Part shown: positions 26,454 to 35,543 of the stretch, one piece after another
How positions within the stretch are numbered: the stretch's first letter is position 1
Layout: every line of letters begins with the position of its first letter
Assembly: GCA_963698495.1 (NCBI GenBank)
Contig: CAVORB010000001.1
Coordinates: forward strand, 1 to 64,000
Reading direction: 5' to 3'
Length of the DNA: 64,000 bases
Source of the DNA: CAVORB01 sp963698495
GTDB taxonomy: Bacteria > Pseudomonadota > Gammaproteobacteria > Chromatiales > Chromatiaceae
Translations under genes and position numbers: made by a program
The notes under the pieces: model-generated
What the model was told of the DNA's origin: nothing
Databases searched by the model: none
Seen by the model: only the letters and a program-made list of their open reading frames with translations

Positions 26454-28024
26454 ATGCGTAACGCCTACATCCTCCCTCTGCTCGCCTTGCTCTTGGGATT
26501 GTCCGGCTGTGCCTCCCTACCCAACGAGGTTCATCGGACGGCCTCGTCCCATACCGACCGCGACGGAGAATCGTCGCGCATTGCCTCCCGTGCCACTCCC
26601 TACCTGCGAAAGCACCCCGGCAAATCCGGTTTCTGGCTGCTGGGGGATGGGCTCGACGCCTTCGCTGCCAGGGTCCTGCTCGCCGAGGCCGCGGACCGAA
26701 CCATCGACGTGCAGTACTACCTCTACCACAACGATGTCACCGGCAGGATCCTGACCTACCGCCTGCTGCGCGCGGCGGATCGCGGCGTGCGCGTGCGCCT
26801 GTTGCTCGACGACATGACGACCAAGGGCATAGACACCCCGCTCGCGACCCTCGACGCCCATCCGAACATCGAGGTTCGCATCGTCAACCCCTACGCGAAC
26901 CGCGGCTTTCGCGGCCTGGAAACCCTCACGCGCTTCGACGCCGTCACCCGGCGCATGCACAACAAGTCCTTCACGGTCGACAACCTCATCACCGTCGTCG
27001 GGGGCCGCAACATCGGTGACGAGTATTTCGGCACGCACGAGAACGTGAATTTCGGCGATCTGGACGTGCTCGCCCTGGGTCCAGTGGCGTCGGAGGTCGG
27101 CCAGCAATTCGACCTCTATTGGAACAGCGATATTGTCTACCCCATCGCAACACTGGCGCGGGAAGCAGGAGACCTGGAAGAGCTCCGCGGCGAGCTCGCG
27201 GCATTCGACGAGGCACAGCGCGCGTCCCCTTATGTGCAACGCCTGCACAGCTCGGAACTGGTGAAGGACTTCATCGCCGGGAGGATCGATTTCCAATGGG
27301 GCCAGGCTCTGGTCTTCTACGACCTGCCGCAGAAGCTCACCTCCGACCCCGACGACCGTTCGACCCACATGGCCCCGCGGCTGCTGCCCGCCACACTCGG
27401 GTCCCTCGAGCGGGACCTGCTGATCTTCAGTCCCTATTTCGTGCCCGGCAAGCACGGCGTCGTGATACTCACGGACCTGGAGAAGCGGGGCGTGCAGGTT
27501 CGCATACTGACCAATTCCCTGGCGTCCACGGATGTGGGCGTCGTCCACGCGGGCTATGCCAAGTACCGCAAGCCCCTGCTCCAGGGAGGGGTGGAGATCT
27601 ACGAGTTCAAGCCCGATGCAGACCAAAGCGACGAAGGGCAAATTCGGCAAGCTCGGAAGATCATCCGGCGCCAGCCTGCACGCCAAGACATCGGTCTACG
27701 ATCGACGAAGCTCTTTTTGTCGGATCCGCGAATCTGGATCCGCGCTCCGGGAAGCTCAACACGGAGCTCGGCATCCTTTTCGAGAGCGAGCCCCTGGCAG
27801 AGGGACTCACGGACTGGTTCGACGCTAACAAGGCTCGCATCGCCTACCGCGTCAGTCTCGATCACAGCCACTGCGCGGAAGAACCTTCATGCGAGGGGAA
27901 GCTTCGATGGAACGACCAGGGCAGCGGCGGGCAGGTGGTCTATCTGAGGGACCCGCAGACCGGGATCTTGAACCGCTTTCTCGTCTCCTTGGTCTCCCTG
28001 CTACCGATTGAAGGGCAGCTCTGA
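26454..28024 (+). pseudogene. Phospholipase-D/ClsC-like lipoprotein interrupted by two single-base insertions
   Basis: The frame from ATG 26454 encodes a lipobox (LLLGLSGCASL), then a PLD domain with the first HKD motif HNKSFTVD and GGRNIGDEYF. After EFKPDA it goes out of frame. The second HKD (SLHAKTSVYD) is in the next frame from about 27616, and FVGSANLDPRSGKLNTELG to SLVSLLPIEGQL in the third from about 27708. Removing one base at each place gives about 522 residues, the size of ClsC/YmdC-like cardiolipin synthases or PLD-family lipoproteins. Both HKD motifs are intact. If expressed whole it would act on phosphatidyl groups at the envelope. Confidence 0.85.
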
Positions 28025-28037
28025 TGGATCGTAACAC

Positions 28038-28081
28038 TGGCGCAGAGTGACAGGGGCGCGTTTGGAATACTCACTTAAGTT
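28038..28081 (+). promoter_or_regulatory. Boxed promoter for a glycine-zipper-like protein
   Basis: Box TGGCGCAGAGTGACAGG at 28038-28054 (the most divergent of the seven) and a weak -10, TAAGTT at 28076-28081, 38 bp from the box start. The gene starts at 28119. Confidence 0.5.
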
Positions 28082-28118
28082 CCTTAGATCCTAACTGAAC
28101 GATAAAGGAGCAGATTCG

Positions 28119-28493
28119 ATGAAACTCGGCATGCCAATGGTCGTGGCGATATGCAGCAGCCTTTCAATGACACCCGTCGCAGCCGGTGACGGCGGAGAGG
28201 CCGCAATCGGCAGCACATCTGCCGGTGCTGCGGGAGTCGCCGTCGGAAAGCAGATAGGCGAAGACCCCGGCGTTACGGTTGGCGGCGCAGAAGGTGGTTC
28301 ATGGGGCGCGGCCGCCACCACCACGGAAAAGGGAAAGACCGAAACCGTCGTCGATGATAGCCGTAAGCACGGCGCGGCTGCAGGCAAAGCGAAACGAGCC
28401 AGCACCGCTACGGCCGCCGGTCACATCTACGACCAGGTTCAGAAAGGCAACATTCAGATCCAAGGTGCGACGGACGCCGATATTTACGAATAG
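28119..28493 (+). CDS. Secreted glycine-zipper-like protein (124 aa)
   Basis: AAGGAG lies eight bases before the ATG at 28119. A signal peptide (MKLGMPMVVAICSSLSMTPV, cleaved near AAGDGG) is followed by Gly/Ala repeats (GSTSAGAAGVAVGKQIGED, VGGAEGGSWG) and a tail with HIYDQVQKGNIQIQG that echoes the YDQHRKGNID ending of the glycine-zipper lipoproteins. The zipper is eroded compared with the protein at 30156, to which it aligns throughout the first 70 residues. Probably an envelope structural protein; possibly a drifting duplicate. Confidence 0.65.
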   Translation: MKLGMPMVVAICSSLSMTPVAAGDGGEAAIGSTSAGAAGVAVGKQIGEDPGVTVGGAEGGSWGAAATTTEKGKTETVVDDSRKHGAAAGKAKRASTATAAGHIYDQVQKGNIQIQGATDADIYE

Positions 28494-28712
28494 CCAGGCT
28501 GAACGCGCAGGCACGGCAACGCGGGGAACAACTCGGCGATCGACGGATTCGGTCTACCCGAACGATTGCTCGATAGCCGGCCGTGCTCGGCGCCCGTCAC
28601 TGTCTCATTGCGAGGCTCGCTGAGTGAGGCTCTGCAGCGATCAAAACTCGTGGGAGCGTGTTCCACGCGCTCGACCAAGGCGCATCCCATTTCGTATTGC
28701 AGGGGGGCACAC

Positions 28713-30044
28713 ATGATGCCGCGAGCTTCCAGCACCATGCTTGCGGCTCTCGCCGCCGCTGTCTTGACCGTCGGTTGCGCCAGCGAGACCTACCAATTGA
28801 TGCCGACGCCGCTGTTGTATCAGGGGCCCGGCGCCGTTTCGGTGTTCCTGCAACCGAAAGCGGTGCGCAGCGGCAGCACCGACGTGGACCTCCTATACCT
28901 CACCGACCGCGGCCCGGAGACGGACGCTGGGATCTATCTGCCTTACGGAGAGACGCGGGCCAAATCGATCGCATTCGGTTCGGCACGAGTGGAGATCGGT
29001 CCTGGCGTTTCATGGGAAATCCTGGATCGCGAGAGTCGGCTGGCCGAACGCAACCGAGAGCTAGATTTATCGTTGGGACGGGTTGAGGAGCTCGGTCGGT
29101 TTCCGGACGAGCCCTATGGCGTAGAGCTTCGCGCTGACGGCGCACTCTATCGGGACTCGGCGGATATGGCAGACCACAAGAGGACGGCGCGGCTGTTGCG
29201 TGAGGAGCTGCGGCGGCGGCTGGCACGCTCCCCGAACAAGGAGGTCACCCTTTACGTACACGGCTTCAACGAATCCTTCGCCACCGCGGCGTTCACGGCT
29301 GCCGAGCTGTGCCATTTCCTCGGCCGCGAGCCGGTTTGCGCCTTTTTCACCTGGCCTGCCTCGCACACCGGTAATTTCCTGACTTCTTACTCCAGCACCA
29401 CGGAGTCGGCCCAATATGCCGAGGATCACCTGAAACAGGTCGTCCGCATGTTGGCAACAACACCAGGGGTGGAGGGGCTGCAGTTGCTGGCGCACAGCCG
29501 TGGTGCCGGGCTCCTCCTGAAGACGGTACGCGATCTGTTTATCGAGGCCATCGCCGCGGGGAAGGAGCCCATCAAGGCACTGCGAATCGATAATTTGGTC
29601 CTGTTCTCGCCCGACATCGATATCGATGTCGCCAGAAAGGACATCACGTACGGGATATCGGACCCGGACATGTTCACCGTCTGGTCCAACGAAAGGCTGC
29701 CGCGCTCGCTGGGGGGACGGCTGACGATCTACTCCTCGCCTCAGGACCGGGCACTGCGAGTCTCTCGCATCCTGTTTCGCAGCCAAAGCCGCGCCGGCAA
29801 CATGCGCGCCGAGGACGTCCCAATGGATTTGCAGCGTTACCTCGCACCACTCGACAAGCTCGATGTCGTCGTTTACGAGGGACAGCGCACGGACACCCAT
29901 GGCCATTTCTACTTCACGACCAACCCGCAGGTCAGCTCCGATTTGATCCAGCTGCTGCGTTACGGCAAGAAACCAGGCGATCCGGGCCGTGAGCTGATCA
30001 AGGTCGGGCCGATCGTTTGGAAATTCCCGCGCACCGAAAAATAG
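28713..30044 (+). CDS. Lipoprotein alpha/beta hydrolase, DUF900-like (443 aa)
   Basis: AGGGGGG precedes the ATG at 28713. The lipobox is LTVGCASE. The hydrolase domain begins near residue 165: EVTLYVHGFNESF (oxyanion strand-loop), CAFFTWPASH, and the nucleophile elbow LLAHSRGAG with Ser, matching the DUF900/Esterase-like alpha/beta hydrolases. A late THGHF segment (about residue 397) can supply the catalytic His. Substrate unknown; outer-membrane-anchored lipase or esterase is likely. It sits between two glycine-zipper genes and two phospholipase-D genes (one broken, one a stub), so a lipid-related role fits. Confidence 0.8.
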   Translation: MMPRASSTMLAALAAAVLTVGCASETYQLMPTPLLYQGPGAVSVFLQPKAVRSGSTDVDLLYLTDRGPETDAGIYLPYGETRAKSIAFGSARVEIGPGVSWEILDRESRLAERNRELDLSLGRVEELGRFPDEPYGVELRADGALYRDSADMADHKRTARLLREELRRRLARSPNKEVTLYVHGFNESFATAAFTAAELCHFLGREPVCAFFTWPASHTGNFLTSYSSTTESAQYAEDHLKQVVRMLATTPGVEGLQLLAHSRGAGLLLKTVRDLFIEAIAAGKEPIKALRIDNLVLFSPDIDIDVARKDITYGISDPDMFTVWSNERLPRSLGGRLTIYSSPQDRALRVSRILFRSQSRAGNMRAEDVPMDLQRYLAPLDKLDVVVYEGQRTDTHGHFYFTTNPQVSSDLIQLLRYGKKPGDPGRELIKVGPIVWKFPRTEK

Positions 30045-30076
30045 CTTGGGTCATCTGGCCGGCGAGCCCGACAGAC

Positions 30077-30119
30077 TGGCGCGAAAGGACAGGAGAGCGC
30101 AACCGAAACTCCCTATAAT
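30077..30119 (+). promoter_or_regulatory. Boxed promoter with consensus -10
   Basis: Box TGGCGCGAAAGGACAGG at 30077-30093 and a perfect TATAAT at 30114-30119, 37 bp from the box start. The gene starts at 30156. This is the clearest case that the box marks a promoter. Confidence 0.75.
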
Positions 30120-30155
30120 TTGAAGTATTAACAGAGCTTGAAAGGAGCACCTACG

Positions 30156-30524
30156 ATGACGCGCAGCACGTTACTGGTAATCGGCATATGCAGCAGCCTC
30201 TCGATGACGCCCGTGGTAGCCGGCGACAGCAGTGGCAAGACCGCACTCGGCAGTGCGCTGGGTGGTGGTGCCGGAGCGGTCATCGGGAAACAGATTGGCG
30301 GAGACACCGGCGCTGTAATCGGGGGCGCTGTGGGCGGCGGGGCGGGCGCGGCCGTCACCACTAAGGGAAAGGGAAAGACCGGAGCCGTCGTCGGCGGTGC
30401 AGCGGGTGGTGCGACCGGCGCCGCTGCAGGTAAAGCGATGGGCGGAGGAACCGCTGGCCAAGCCGCTGGTGCCGCATTGGGTGCCGGTGCCGGAGGCGCG
30501 TTAGGGCGAACGCTCGGCAAATAG
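30156..30524 (+). CDS. Glycine-zipper protein (122 aa)
   Basis: AAAGGAG lies eight bases before the ATG at 30156. A signal peptide (MTRSTLLVIGICSSLSM...) is cleaved near VVAGDSSG. Almost the whole mature protein is glycine-zipper: GSALGGGAGAVIG, GGDTGAVIGGAVGGG, GAVVGGAAGGATG, GAALGAGAGGALGRTLGK. No lipobox Cys was seen at the cleavage site. Such proteins insert or oligomerise in the outer membrane. It is immediately followed by an orphan phospholipase-D C-terminus, mirroring the phospholipase-D/glycine-zipper order 2 kb upstream. Confidence 0.75.
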   Translation: MTRSTLLVIGICSSLSMTPVVAGDSSGKTALGSALGGGAGAVIGKQIGGDTGAVIGGAVGGGAGAAVTTKGKGKTGAVVGGAAGGATGAAAGKAMGGGTAGQAAGAALGAGAGGALGRTLGK

Positions 30525-30529
30525 CGATC

Positions 30530-30646
30530 ATGCGGTGCGTGGACGGCGAGCGCGAAGTGATCTATCTGAAAGACCCACGCACGGGCGCGATCACCCGCTT
30601 CGCCGTTGCCGTGGTCGCGCTGCTGCCGATCGAAGGGCAGCTGTGA
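30530..30646 (+). pseudogene. Orphan C-terminal stub of a second phospholipase-D gene
   Basis: A 38-codon frame, CVDGEREVIYLKDPRTGAI through VALLPIEGQL, matches the last residues of the phospholipase D ending at 28024 (GGQVVYLRDPQTGIL... SLLPIEGQL), with a natural stop. Nothing upstream encodes the rest. It is a deletion remnant of a tandem duplicate. The following 100 bp to 30749 hold no gene. Confidence 0.75.
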
Positions 30647-30748
30647 TCGGACGGTCCGTCCCGAGACAAAGTTCTGGGGCGCTCGTCGCGGGGAGATTGC
30701 AGCGGCGCGCGGCGTCGGATTTCTTGGCGACGGTTTCTTGGCACGGCC

Positions 30749-32296
30749 TCACTGCATCTTGTCCTTGAACTCCTGCTTCGCCGCATCCTGTGCGGCCTGT
30801 CGCTCGGCCAACAGCTTGTACGCCAAGTAGTACTTGAAGATGTTGGAGACGTAGCTCACCGGCTCCGGCCCGACCTCCCGTGCCACCAGCAGCTCGACGT
30901 TGCCGAACCAGAGGTTCGGGTTCAGATCACGGTCGCCAGCGGCGCGCCGCAGGCGCAGGATGCGGTTCGGTCCCGAGTTGTATGCAGCAAAGGCGAACAG
31001 CATCTTGTTGAGATCGTCGACGGCGTCGTCGTTGAAGTAGGTGTCGATCAAGGTGCGTAGGTATTTCGCCCCCGCGTGGACGTTGGCCTCAAGCTCGCGG
31101 ACGTCCCCCACCCCCAGCTCCTTACCCGTGGACGGCAGCACCTGCATGATGCCGACCGCACCCGCGCGACTGCGCGCGGTGTGGTCGAGACGCGATTCCT
31201 GGTAGCCCTGTGCCAACAGCAGCAAATGGTCGAGATCGTACCGATCGCCGAAGCGACGGAACAGATCCGCGACGCGATCGAGCTTCTGCACCTCCTCCTT
31301 CGCAGTCGCACGCTTGACGAACCCGCTGCTGCCCAGATACCGCTGGATCACGGTATTGCCAAAGCTCGTGCCGGCCTTGTGGCCCTCGATGAAGGCATTG
31401 ACGGTTTCCCCCAGCACCGGGCTCCCCTTTCGCATCATCCAGCCGAATCGGCCCCCGGCGTTGATGACGATTCCGGGATGCAGCCTGATCTCGGGCAACA
31501 CCTTCGCCCAAAGCTCGGCCTTGTAGTCGTCGACAACGACGGTCTCCAGAAGTCCGGCATTGACCATCTCCATGAGATCCTCGTCCTGCAGTTCTTCCGG
31601 AGCGGGCTCGATCTTGATCGGCGTCTTACCCTCTGCCGCGAAGCGCGCGTTGATCTCCTGCAGATGCTCCCAGTAGCTCGAGGACCGTCGCGCCCACACC
31701 GGCGTCCCTGCCAGATCGTCCAGACTGGCGAATGCGGGGGACGATGGACCGGTAACCAGGATCTCGTCGACCGCCTTGCTCGTGGGTGCGGAGAAATCCA
31801 CCTGCGCCTCCCGGCCCGGCGTGATGGTGAGATTCGCCGCCGCGATGTCCCCGCGCCCCTCGATCAGCGCCGGCAGCAGTTCGTCACGTTGCACCAGTAC
31901 CACCACGACGCGCGGCTTGAGATGCTTGTCCCGCGGCGGGAACCGCTGGTTGATGAAGTCCTCGAAGGCGACCTGGAACTCCGCAACGATGCCGCGGGGC
32001 GTGCCCTTCTCCAGGAAGTACATCGTTCGGGACGGCACGGTCAGCACTCGGATGAGCCGTCTTTCCAACATGCCGTCCAGGTCGCCGACCCAGGGCTGGC
32101 GGACCAGGTTGAGAAGGCGCTGCTCGGCGCGCATGTCTACGGAATCGCCGACCTCCGCTTCCTCCGCTCCCCGCTCTGGCGGAAGGGAGGGCTCCGTGTC
32201 CAGCGCCCTTTCACAACGATGGTAAAGGAGCGTCGCTCCCACGAGCAGGAGAACGGTCAGAACCGCAGTCAGCGGCCGGCGCATACGCTTGCTCAT
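30749..32296 (-). CDS. MltF-like protein: solute-binding domain plus lytic transglycosylase (515 aa)
   Basis: An N-terminal anchor (about residues 8-25), then an SBP_bac_3 domain (about 80-330: RRLIRVLTVPSRTMYFL, VDFSAPTSKAVDEIL), then an SLT domain (about 350-480) with the catalytic Glu in YQESRLDHTARSRAGAVGIMQ and the FAAYNSGPNRILRLRR motif. This is the MltF layout: a periplasmic ligand sensor coupled to a peptidoglycan-cleaving domain. GAGG lies six bases before the ATG at 32296. It lies 215 bp downstream of the ligand-gated channel gene on the same strand; the shared theme is periplasmic small-ligand sensing. Confidence 0.88.
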   Translation of the reverse strand: MSKRMRRPLTAVLTVLLLVGATLLYHRCERALDTEPSLPPERGAEEAEVGDSVDMRAEQRLLNLVRQPWVGDLDGMLERRLIRVLTVPSRTMYFLEKGTPRGIVAEFQVAFEDFINQRFPPRDKHLKPRVVVVLVQRDELLPALIEGRGDIAAANLTITPGREAQVDFSAPTSKAVDEILVTGPSSPAFASLDDLAGTPVWARRSSSYWEHLQEINARFAAEGKTPIKIEPAPEELQDEDLMEMVNAGLLETVVVDDYKAELWAKVLPEIRLHPGIVINAGGRFGWMMRKGSPVLGETVNAFIEGHKAGTSFGNTVIQRYLGSSGFVKRATAKEEVQKLDRVADLFRRFGDRYDLDHLLLLAQGYQESRLDHTARSRAGAVGIMQVLPSTGKELGVGDVRELEANVHAGAKYLRTLIDTYFNDDAVDDLNKMLFAFAAYNSGPNRILRLRRAAGDRDLNPNLWFGNVELLVAREVGPEPVSYVSNIFKYYLAYKLLAERQAAQDAAKQEFKDKMQ

Positions 32297-32511
32297 CGCA
32301 ATCCTCGACGGTTGAATGAGTCTGCTCGCCGCCGGGACTCAGAGGCCGAAGCCATGCGGTCGCTGAACGCGTTACACATCGGCGCAGGAACCCCAGAGAG
32401 CATGCGGAAGATTGGCACTGGATGGGGGCAGGTATCGGTCGCCACCCCTGGCAACGAGGAAGGTGCGTCTTTTCGGTCCGGCGAAGGCATTGTCACCGCG
32501 CGATTCCCGAG

Positions 32512-34455
32512 TCAACGGAACAACAGGGCCACCGTAGCGATCGTCGCGATATAGGCCAGCGGGTAGAAGACGATCACGTAACGGTCGACCTTCGCCACGA
32601 AGGACTGTCGTCCCTTCATGTCCTGGCGCCGCAAATAAACGGCCAGGATCAGAACGACCGCGGTGACGAGGAAGGCGCTGATCAGCAGCGTATCCAAAAA
32701 CGTCAGATAGCCCAGCCTGGGCAGATCGTTCGAAATAGCGAAATTGAAGGCGATGAACAGCAGGAGATTCGCGCCGGCGGCATCCACCCGCTTTGCGTAG
32801 TCCTTGAGAAAGAAGAGGATCCAGGAAACGGCAATGATGACGGTCAGCGGGAGCAGAATCCGGAAGAAGTAGTACTCGACATGCCGCTTCGCCGCGAACT
32901 CGAAGTTGAACCGCGAGACGGGTCTCTTGAGTATCGAGCCCTGGGAGAAGCTCGTGTCGAAATCCGTCACCACCCATTCCTCCTCGCCGAGCTTATCGCC
33001 GACCTCGCTATAGCCCTCGATCTCGCGTAAGACAAACAACCACTCGGGCGTCAGCAGCTCGAGCCGGATAAAGAACTTCTGCACATCGAATGGGAAATTG
33101 CGGAAATCAAAGTCCGGGGCCTGCAGAGTGGTCGAAAACCGCTCCAGATAGGCCGCCTCGCCGTTCGCCTGTACCACGACCACACGATTCTGCACCCAGC
33201 GGTTGCCCTGCTGGTTGACGACCGTGTACTGAGGCCAGAGCTGCCCCCGCCGGCTCATCTCGGCGCTGAAGGCATCGCCCGTGAAGACTTGGAAGCGGCT
33301 CTGCGCCGTCTCGGGATCGAACGCGAGCGCGGGGTCCCGCCAATGCAGCACGAGCGTCGCCACGACACCGAAGTTCTCCGCCTTCTGGTCGACGTCCGTG
33401 ATCTGCTGCAGCTTTACACCAATGCGAACGGGGATCGGTTCCCGCACCAACTCCCGTCCGGTCGCCTCGCCTTTTCCCTGGAGGACTTCAGGAGAGTTCA
33501 GGCCCATCACGAGGCGGAAGTTCCCCCCCGTGGCCTTGCCCGATGGGTCGTTGCTCGAGATGGCGAGCCGGTAACCCTCCGCCTTTCGCGGGAGCGGGTA
33601 CTCCAGCGCCGCGCGTACGTCCGCCGCCGCGAAGTTCCCGTAGGCGACGGCTTTGTCGCTGTGATCTAAAAGCGTCAATACGGGCTTTAGATCCCCGTCA
33701 ATGGCCTCCGCGTAGGCGTAGAACGTCTGGTCCGCGGCCAGATCCGCCAAATGATAGTACCGGATCGGCTGGTCCGGTCTCAGCTCGCCGGCGACCGAGA
33801 CGACTCCCCGGTCCAGCGCGCCCACGTCCTTCTCCGCGAAAACGAATGGGGGGCCGCTGCTGTCGGGCCGCCCGGAAAGGATATCCGGCTCGTCCACCCC
33901 GACCACGAGCCGATAGGTACCAACCGAGGGACGGACAAGGGAACTGCCGAGCGCAAGTCGGTAATCACCGTCCGCGGGGATCTCGTAACTGAAGGCGGCG
34001 TAGTAGTGGCCCCCAAAGTCGTCGTTTCCGCGCAGCGCGTAGCGATCCAGAATCTGTCGCGTAACCTCGATCGGATCCCGCTCGCGGGACAAGTCGCGGA
34101 TGAGCTTCTCCAGCCGCTCTCGACCGACCTCGTCGAGATCGATGTCGGGTTTGAGGAGCGCGACGAGCGGGTCCAGGTGACCCGAAATTGTCTTGGCGTG
34201 TACGTAAAGCACCTCGCCCTTCTTCAGCCCGGTGATCCGATAGAGCTGCAGGCCGGTCGTGGATACGCGCCCCTCCAGGGCCTGTATGCGAGAAGGAGGC
34301 TGGACCAGGTCGGTTTCGGAATCCGCCGGCGTCTGTGCACGGACCCGGTCCGGAGCCGCCACAAACAGCAGGATCAGGGACAGAAAGCCGCGAACGAGCG
34401 CCATCACGATCGCCGTCTGGTCTAGGGCAAGCCTGTTATTCTTATCGGTATTCAT
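32512..34455 (-). CDS. Pentameric ligand-gated ion channel with N-terminal extension (647 aa)
   Basis: The C-terminal ~290 residues form a prokaryotic Cys-loop-superfamily channel. The ligand-binding domain (about 360-540) contains PIPVRIGVKLQQITDVD, RFSTTLQAPDFDFRNFPFD and RLELLTPEWLF. Four transmembrane helices follow, with FRILLPLTVIIAVSWILFF (M1), NLLLFIAFNFAISNDLPRLGY (M2-M3 loop with LPR) and a final VIVFYPLAYIATIATVALLF (M4). About 320 residues ahead of it form two PPC-like beta-sandwich repeats (YRITGLKKGEVLYVHAKT and YYHLADLAADQTFYAYAEA), as in DeCLIC-type channels. No Cys pair is present, as usual in bacteria. The start at 34455 includes a signal-like segment; ATG 34404 is an alternative. 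The ligand is unknown. Confidence 0.88.
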   Translation of the reverse strand: MNTDKNNRLALDQTAIVMALVRGFLSLILLFVAAPDRVRAQTPADSETDLVQPPSRIQALEGRVSTTGLQLYRITGLKKGEVLYVHAKTISGHLDPLVALLKPDIDLDEVGRERLEKLIRDLSRERDPIEVTRQILDRYALRGNDDFGGHYYAAFSYEIPADGDYRLALGSSLVRPSVGTYRLVVGVDEPDILSGRPDSSGPPFVFAEKDVGALDRGVVSVAGELRPDQPIRYYHLADLAADQTFYAYAEAIDGDLKPVLTLLDHSDKAVAYGNFAAADVRAALEYPLPRKAEGYRLAISSNDPSGKATGGNFRLVMGLNSPEVLQGKGEATGRELVREPIPVRIGVKLQQITDVDQKAENFGVVATLVLHWRDPALAFDPETAQSRFQVFTGDAFSAEMSRRGQLWPQYTVVNQQGNRWVQNRVVVVQANGEAAYLERFSTTLQAPDFDFRNFPFDVQKFFIRLELLTPEWLFVLREIEGYSEVGDKLGEEEWVVTDFDTSFSQGSILKRPVSRFNFEFAAKRHVEYYFFRILLPLTVIIAVSWILFFLKDYAKRVDAAGANLLLFIAFNFAISNDLPRLGYLTFLDTLLISAFLVTAVVLILAVYLRRQDMKGRQSFVAKVDRYVIVFYPLAYIATIATVALLFR

Positions 34456-34784
34456 CGGACGACCGCAGAAAGGTTGGCGCGGTGCGCTTGTCCGAGATAC
34501 TAGCGCAAAAAGAGGTATTCCCCTGGAGGTATTTCTGGCGCGATCGCGCGGTCGGCCTACCGTTCGCTCAGACAAAGGCCGCCGGGCACCAGGAAGCATT
34601 CGGAAGGCGACCAGGAAAGTCCCGGCACCAGTTTCAGTTGACATAGCCAGGCTCGTTGAACGCAGTTGTCAATGTGCTCTGCTTTGCCGAGTATTGCGCT
34701 TGCTCGTCAACTCCGTTCCCGTCCGCCCCGGAATATCACGATGGCCGATGCAACCCGCCCTTTGCGCGTCGATTGCGCACCAGC
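34456..34784. other. Intergenic region between divergent channel and FkbM genes
   Basis: Frames extend into it from both sides but lack recognisable protein features or ribosome-binding sites. It should hold the promoters of both genes; I see no clear -10/-35 pair or operator. Confidence 0.4.
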
Positions 34785-35543
34785 ATGAGCCGACTGCGCA
34801 TCGGCCTCGCTCTCGCCCGCTCCCTCGCCATTTACTACGGCGTCCCCTTCAGGGCGAGGCGCCTGCGGGGCTTCTACCGCCAGTTCGTCCCGCCGGGCTC
34901 CCTCTGCTTCGACATCGGCGCCCACGTCGGCAACCGCATACGTTGCTGGCGCAGCCTGGGGGCGCGAGTGGTCGCCGTGGAGCCGCACCCCGACCTCCTG
35001 CGGGTTCTGCGGCTGCTCTATGGGGCCGATCCCGCTGTGCACCTCGTCCCGGCGGCACTCGGCAGCGCACCGGGAACCGCTCCCCTGCTCGTGGACGAGG
35101 GCAACCTGACCGTAAGCACGCTCTCCGCCGACTGGGTAGAGCGCGTATCCGCCGACCCGTCTTTCGACGGCCTGCGCTGGCAGAGGGTGTCGGAGACGAC
35201 CGTCACCACCCTTGACGATCTCATCGCCCGTTTCGGCGACCCCGCGTTCGTCAAGATCGACGTCGAGGGGTTCGAAGCCGAGGTCTTGGCGGGAGCTTCC
35301 GGCCCGCTCAGCGCGCTCTCCTTCGAATACCTGGAGTGCGCACTCGAGCTCGCTCTGGACTGTCTCGACCGTCTCGCCCAACTCGGCCCCTACCGCTACA
35401 ACTGGTCTCGGGGCGAGAGCCACCGCCTGGTGTCAGCGGACTGGATCGACGCCGACGGGATGCGCCGCCTGGTGGAGCGCGCCGGACTGGGCAGTGGTTC
35501 CGGCGACATCTACGCCAGGCGTGTCGAACCCGGTGACATCTGA
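34785..35543 (+). CDS. FkbM-family methyltransferase (252 aa)
   Basis: An N-terminal helix region is followed by the SAM-binding motif SLCFDIGAHVGNRIRCW and VVAVEPHP, then FVKIDVEGFEAEVLAG, the FkbM signature. The C-terminal EYLECALE and YNWSRGES regions complete the fold. It would O-methylate a hydroxyl, often on sugars or lipids. The start at 34785 (MSRLRIGLALARS) is chosen because the conserved part begins there; upstream frame is open but unlike the family. Its last 111 bp overlap, in the opposite direction, the end of the membrane sulfatase gene. Confidence 0.85.
   Translation: MSRLRIGLALARSLAIYYGVPFRARRLRGFYRQFVPPGSLCFDIGAHVGNRIRCWRSLGARVVAVEPHPDLLRVLRLLYGADPAVHLVPAALGSAPGTAPLLVDEGNLTVSTLSADWVERVSADPSFDGLRWQRVSETTVTTLDDLIARFGDPAFVKIDVEGFEAEVLAGASGPLSALSFEYLECALELALDCLDRLAQLGPYRYNWSRGESHRLVSADWIDADGMRRLVERAGLGSGSGDIYARRVEPGDI

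Noticed and set aside
34512..34527. TGGCGCGATCGCGCGG near the channel gene
   Set aside because: Matches only the first half of the box and lacks the TGACA half; probably chance in GC-rich DNA.
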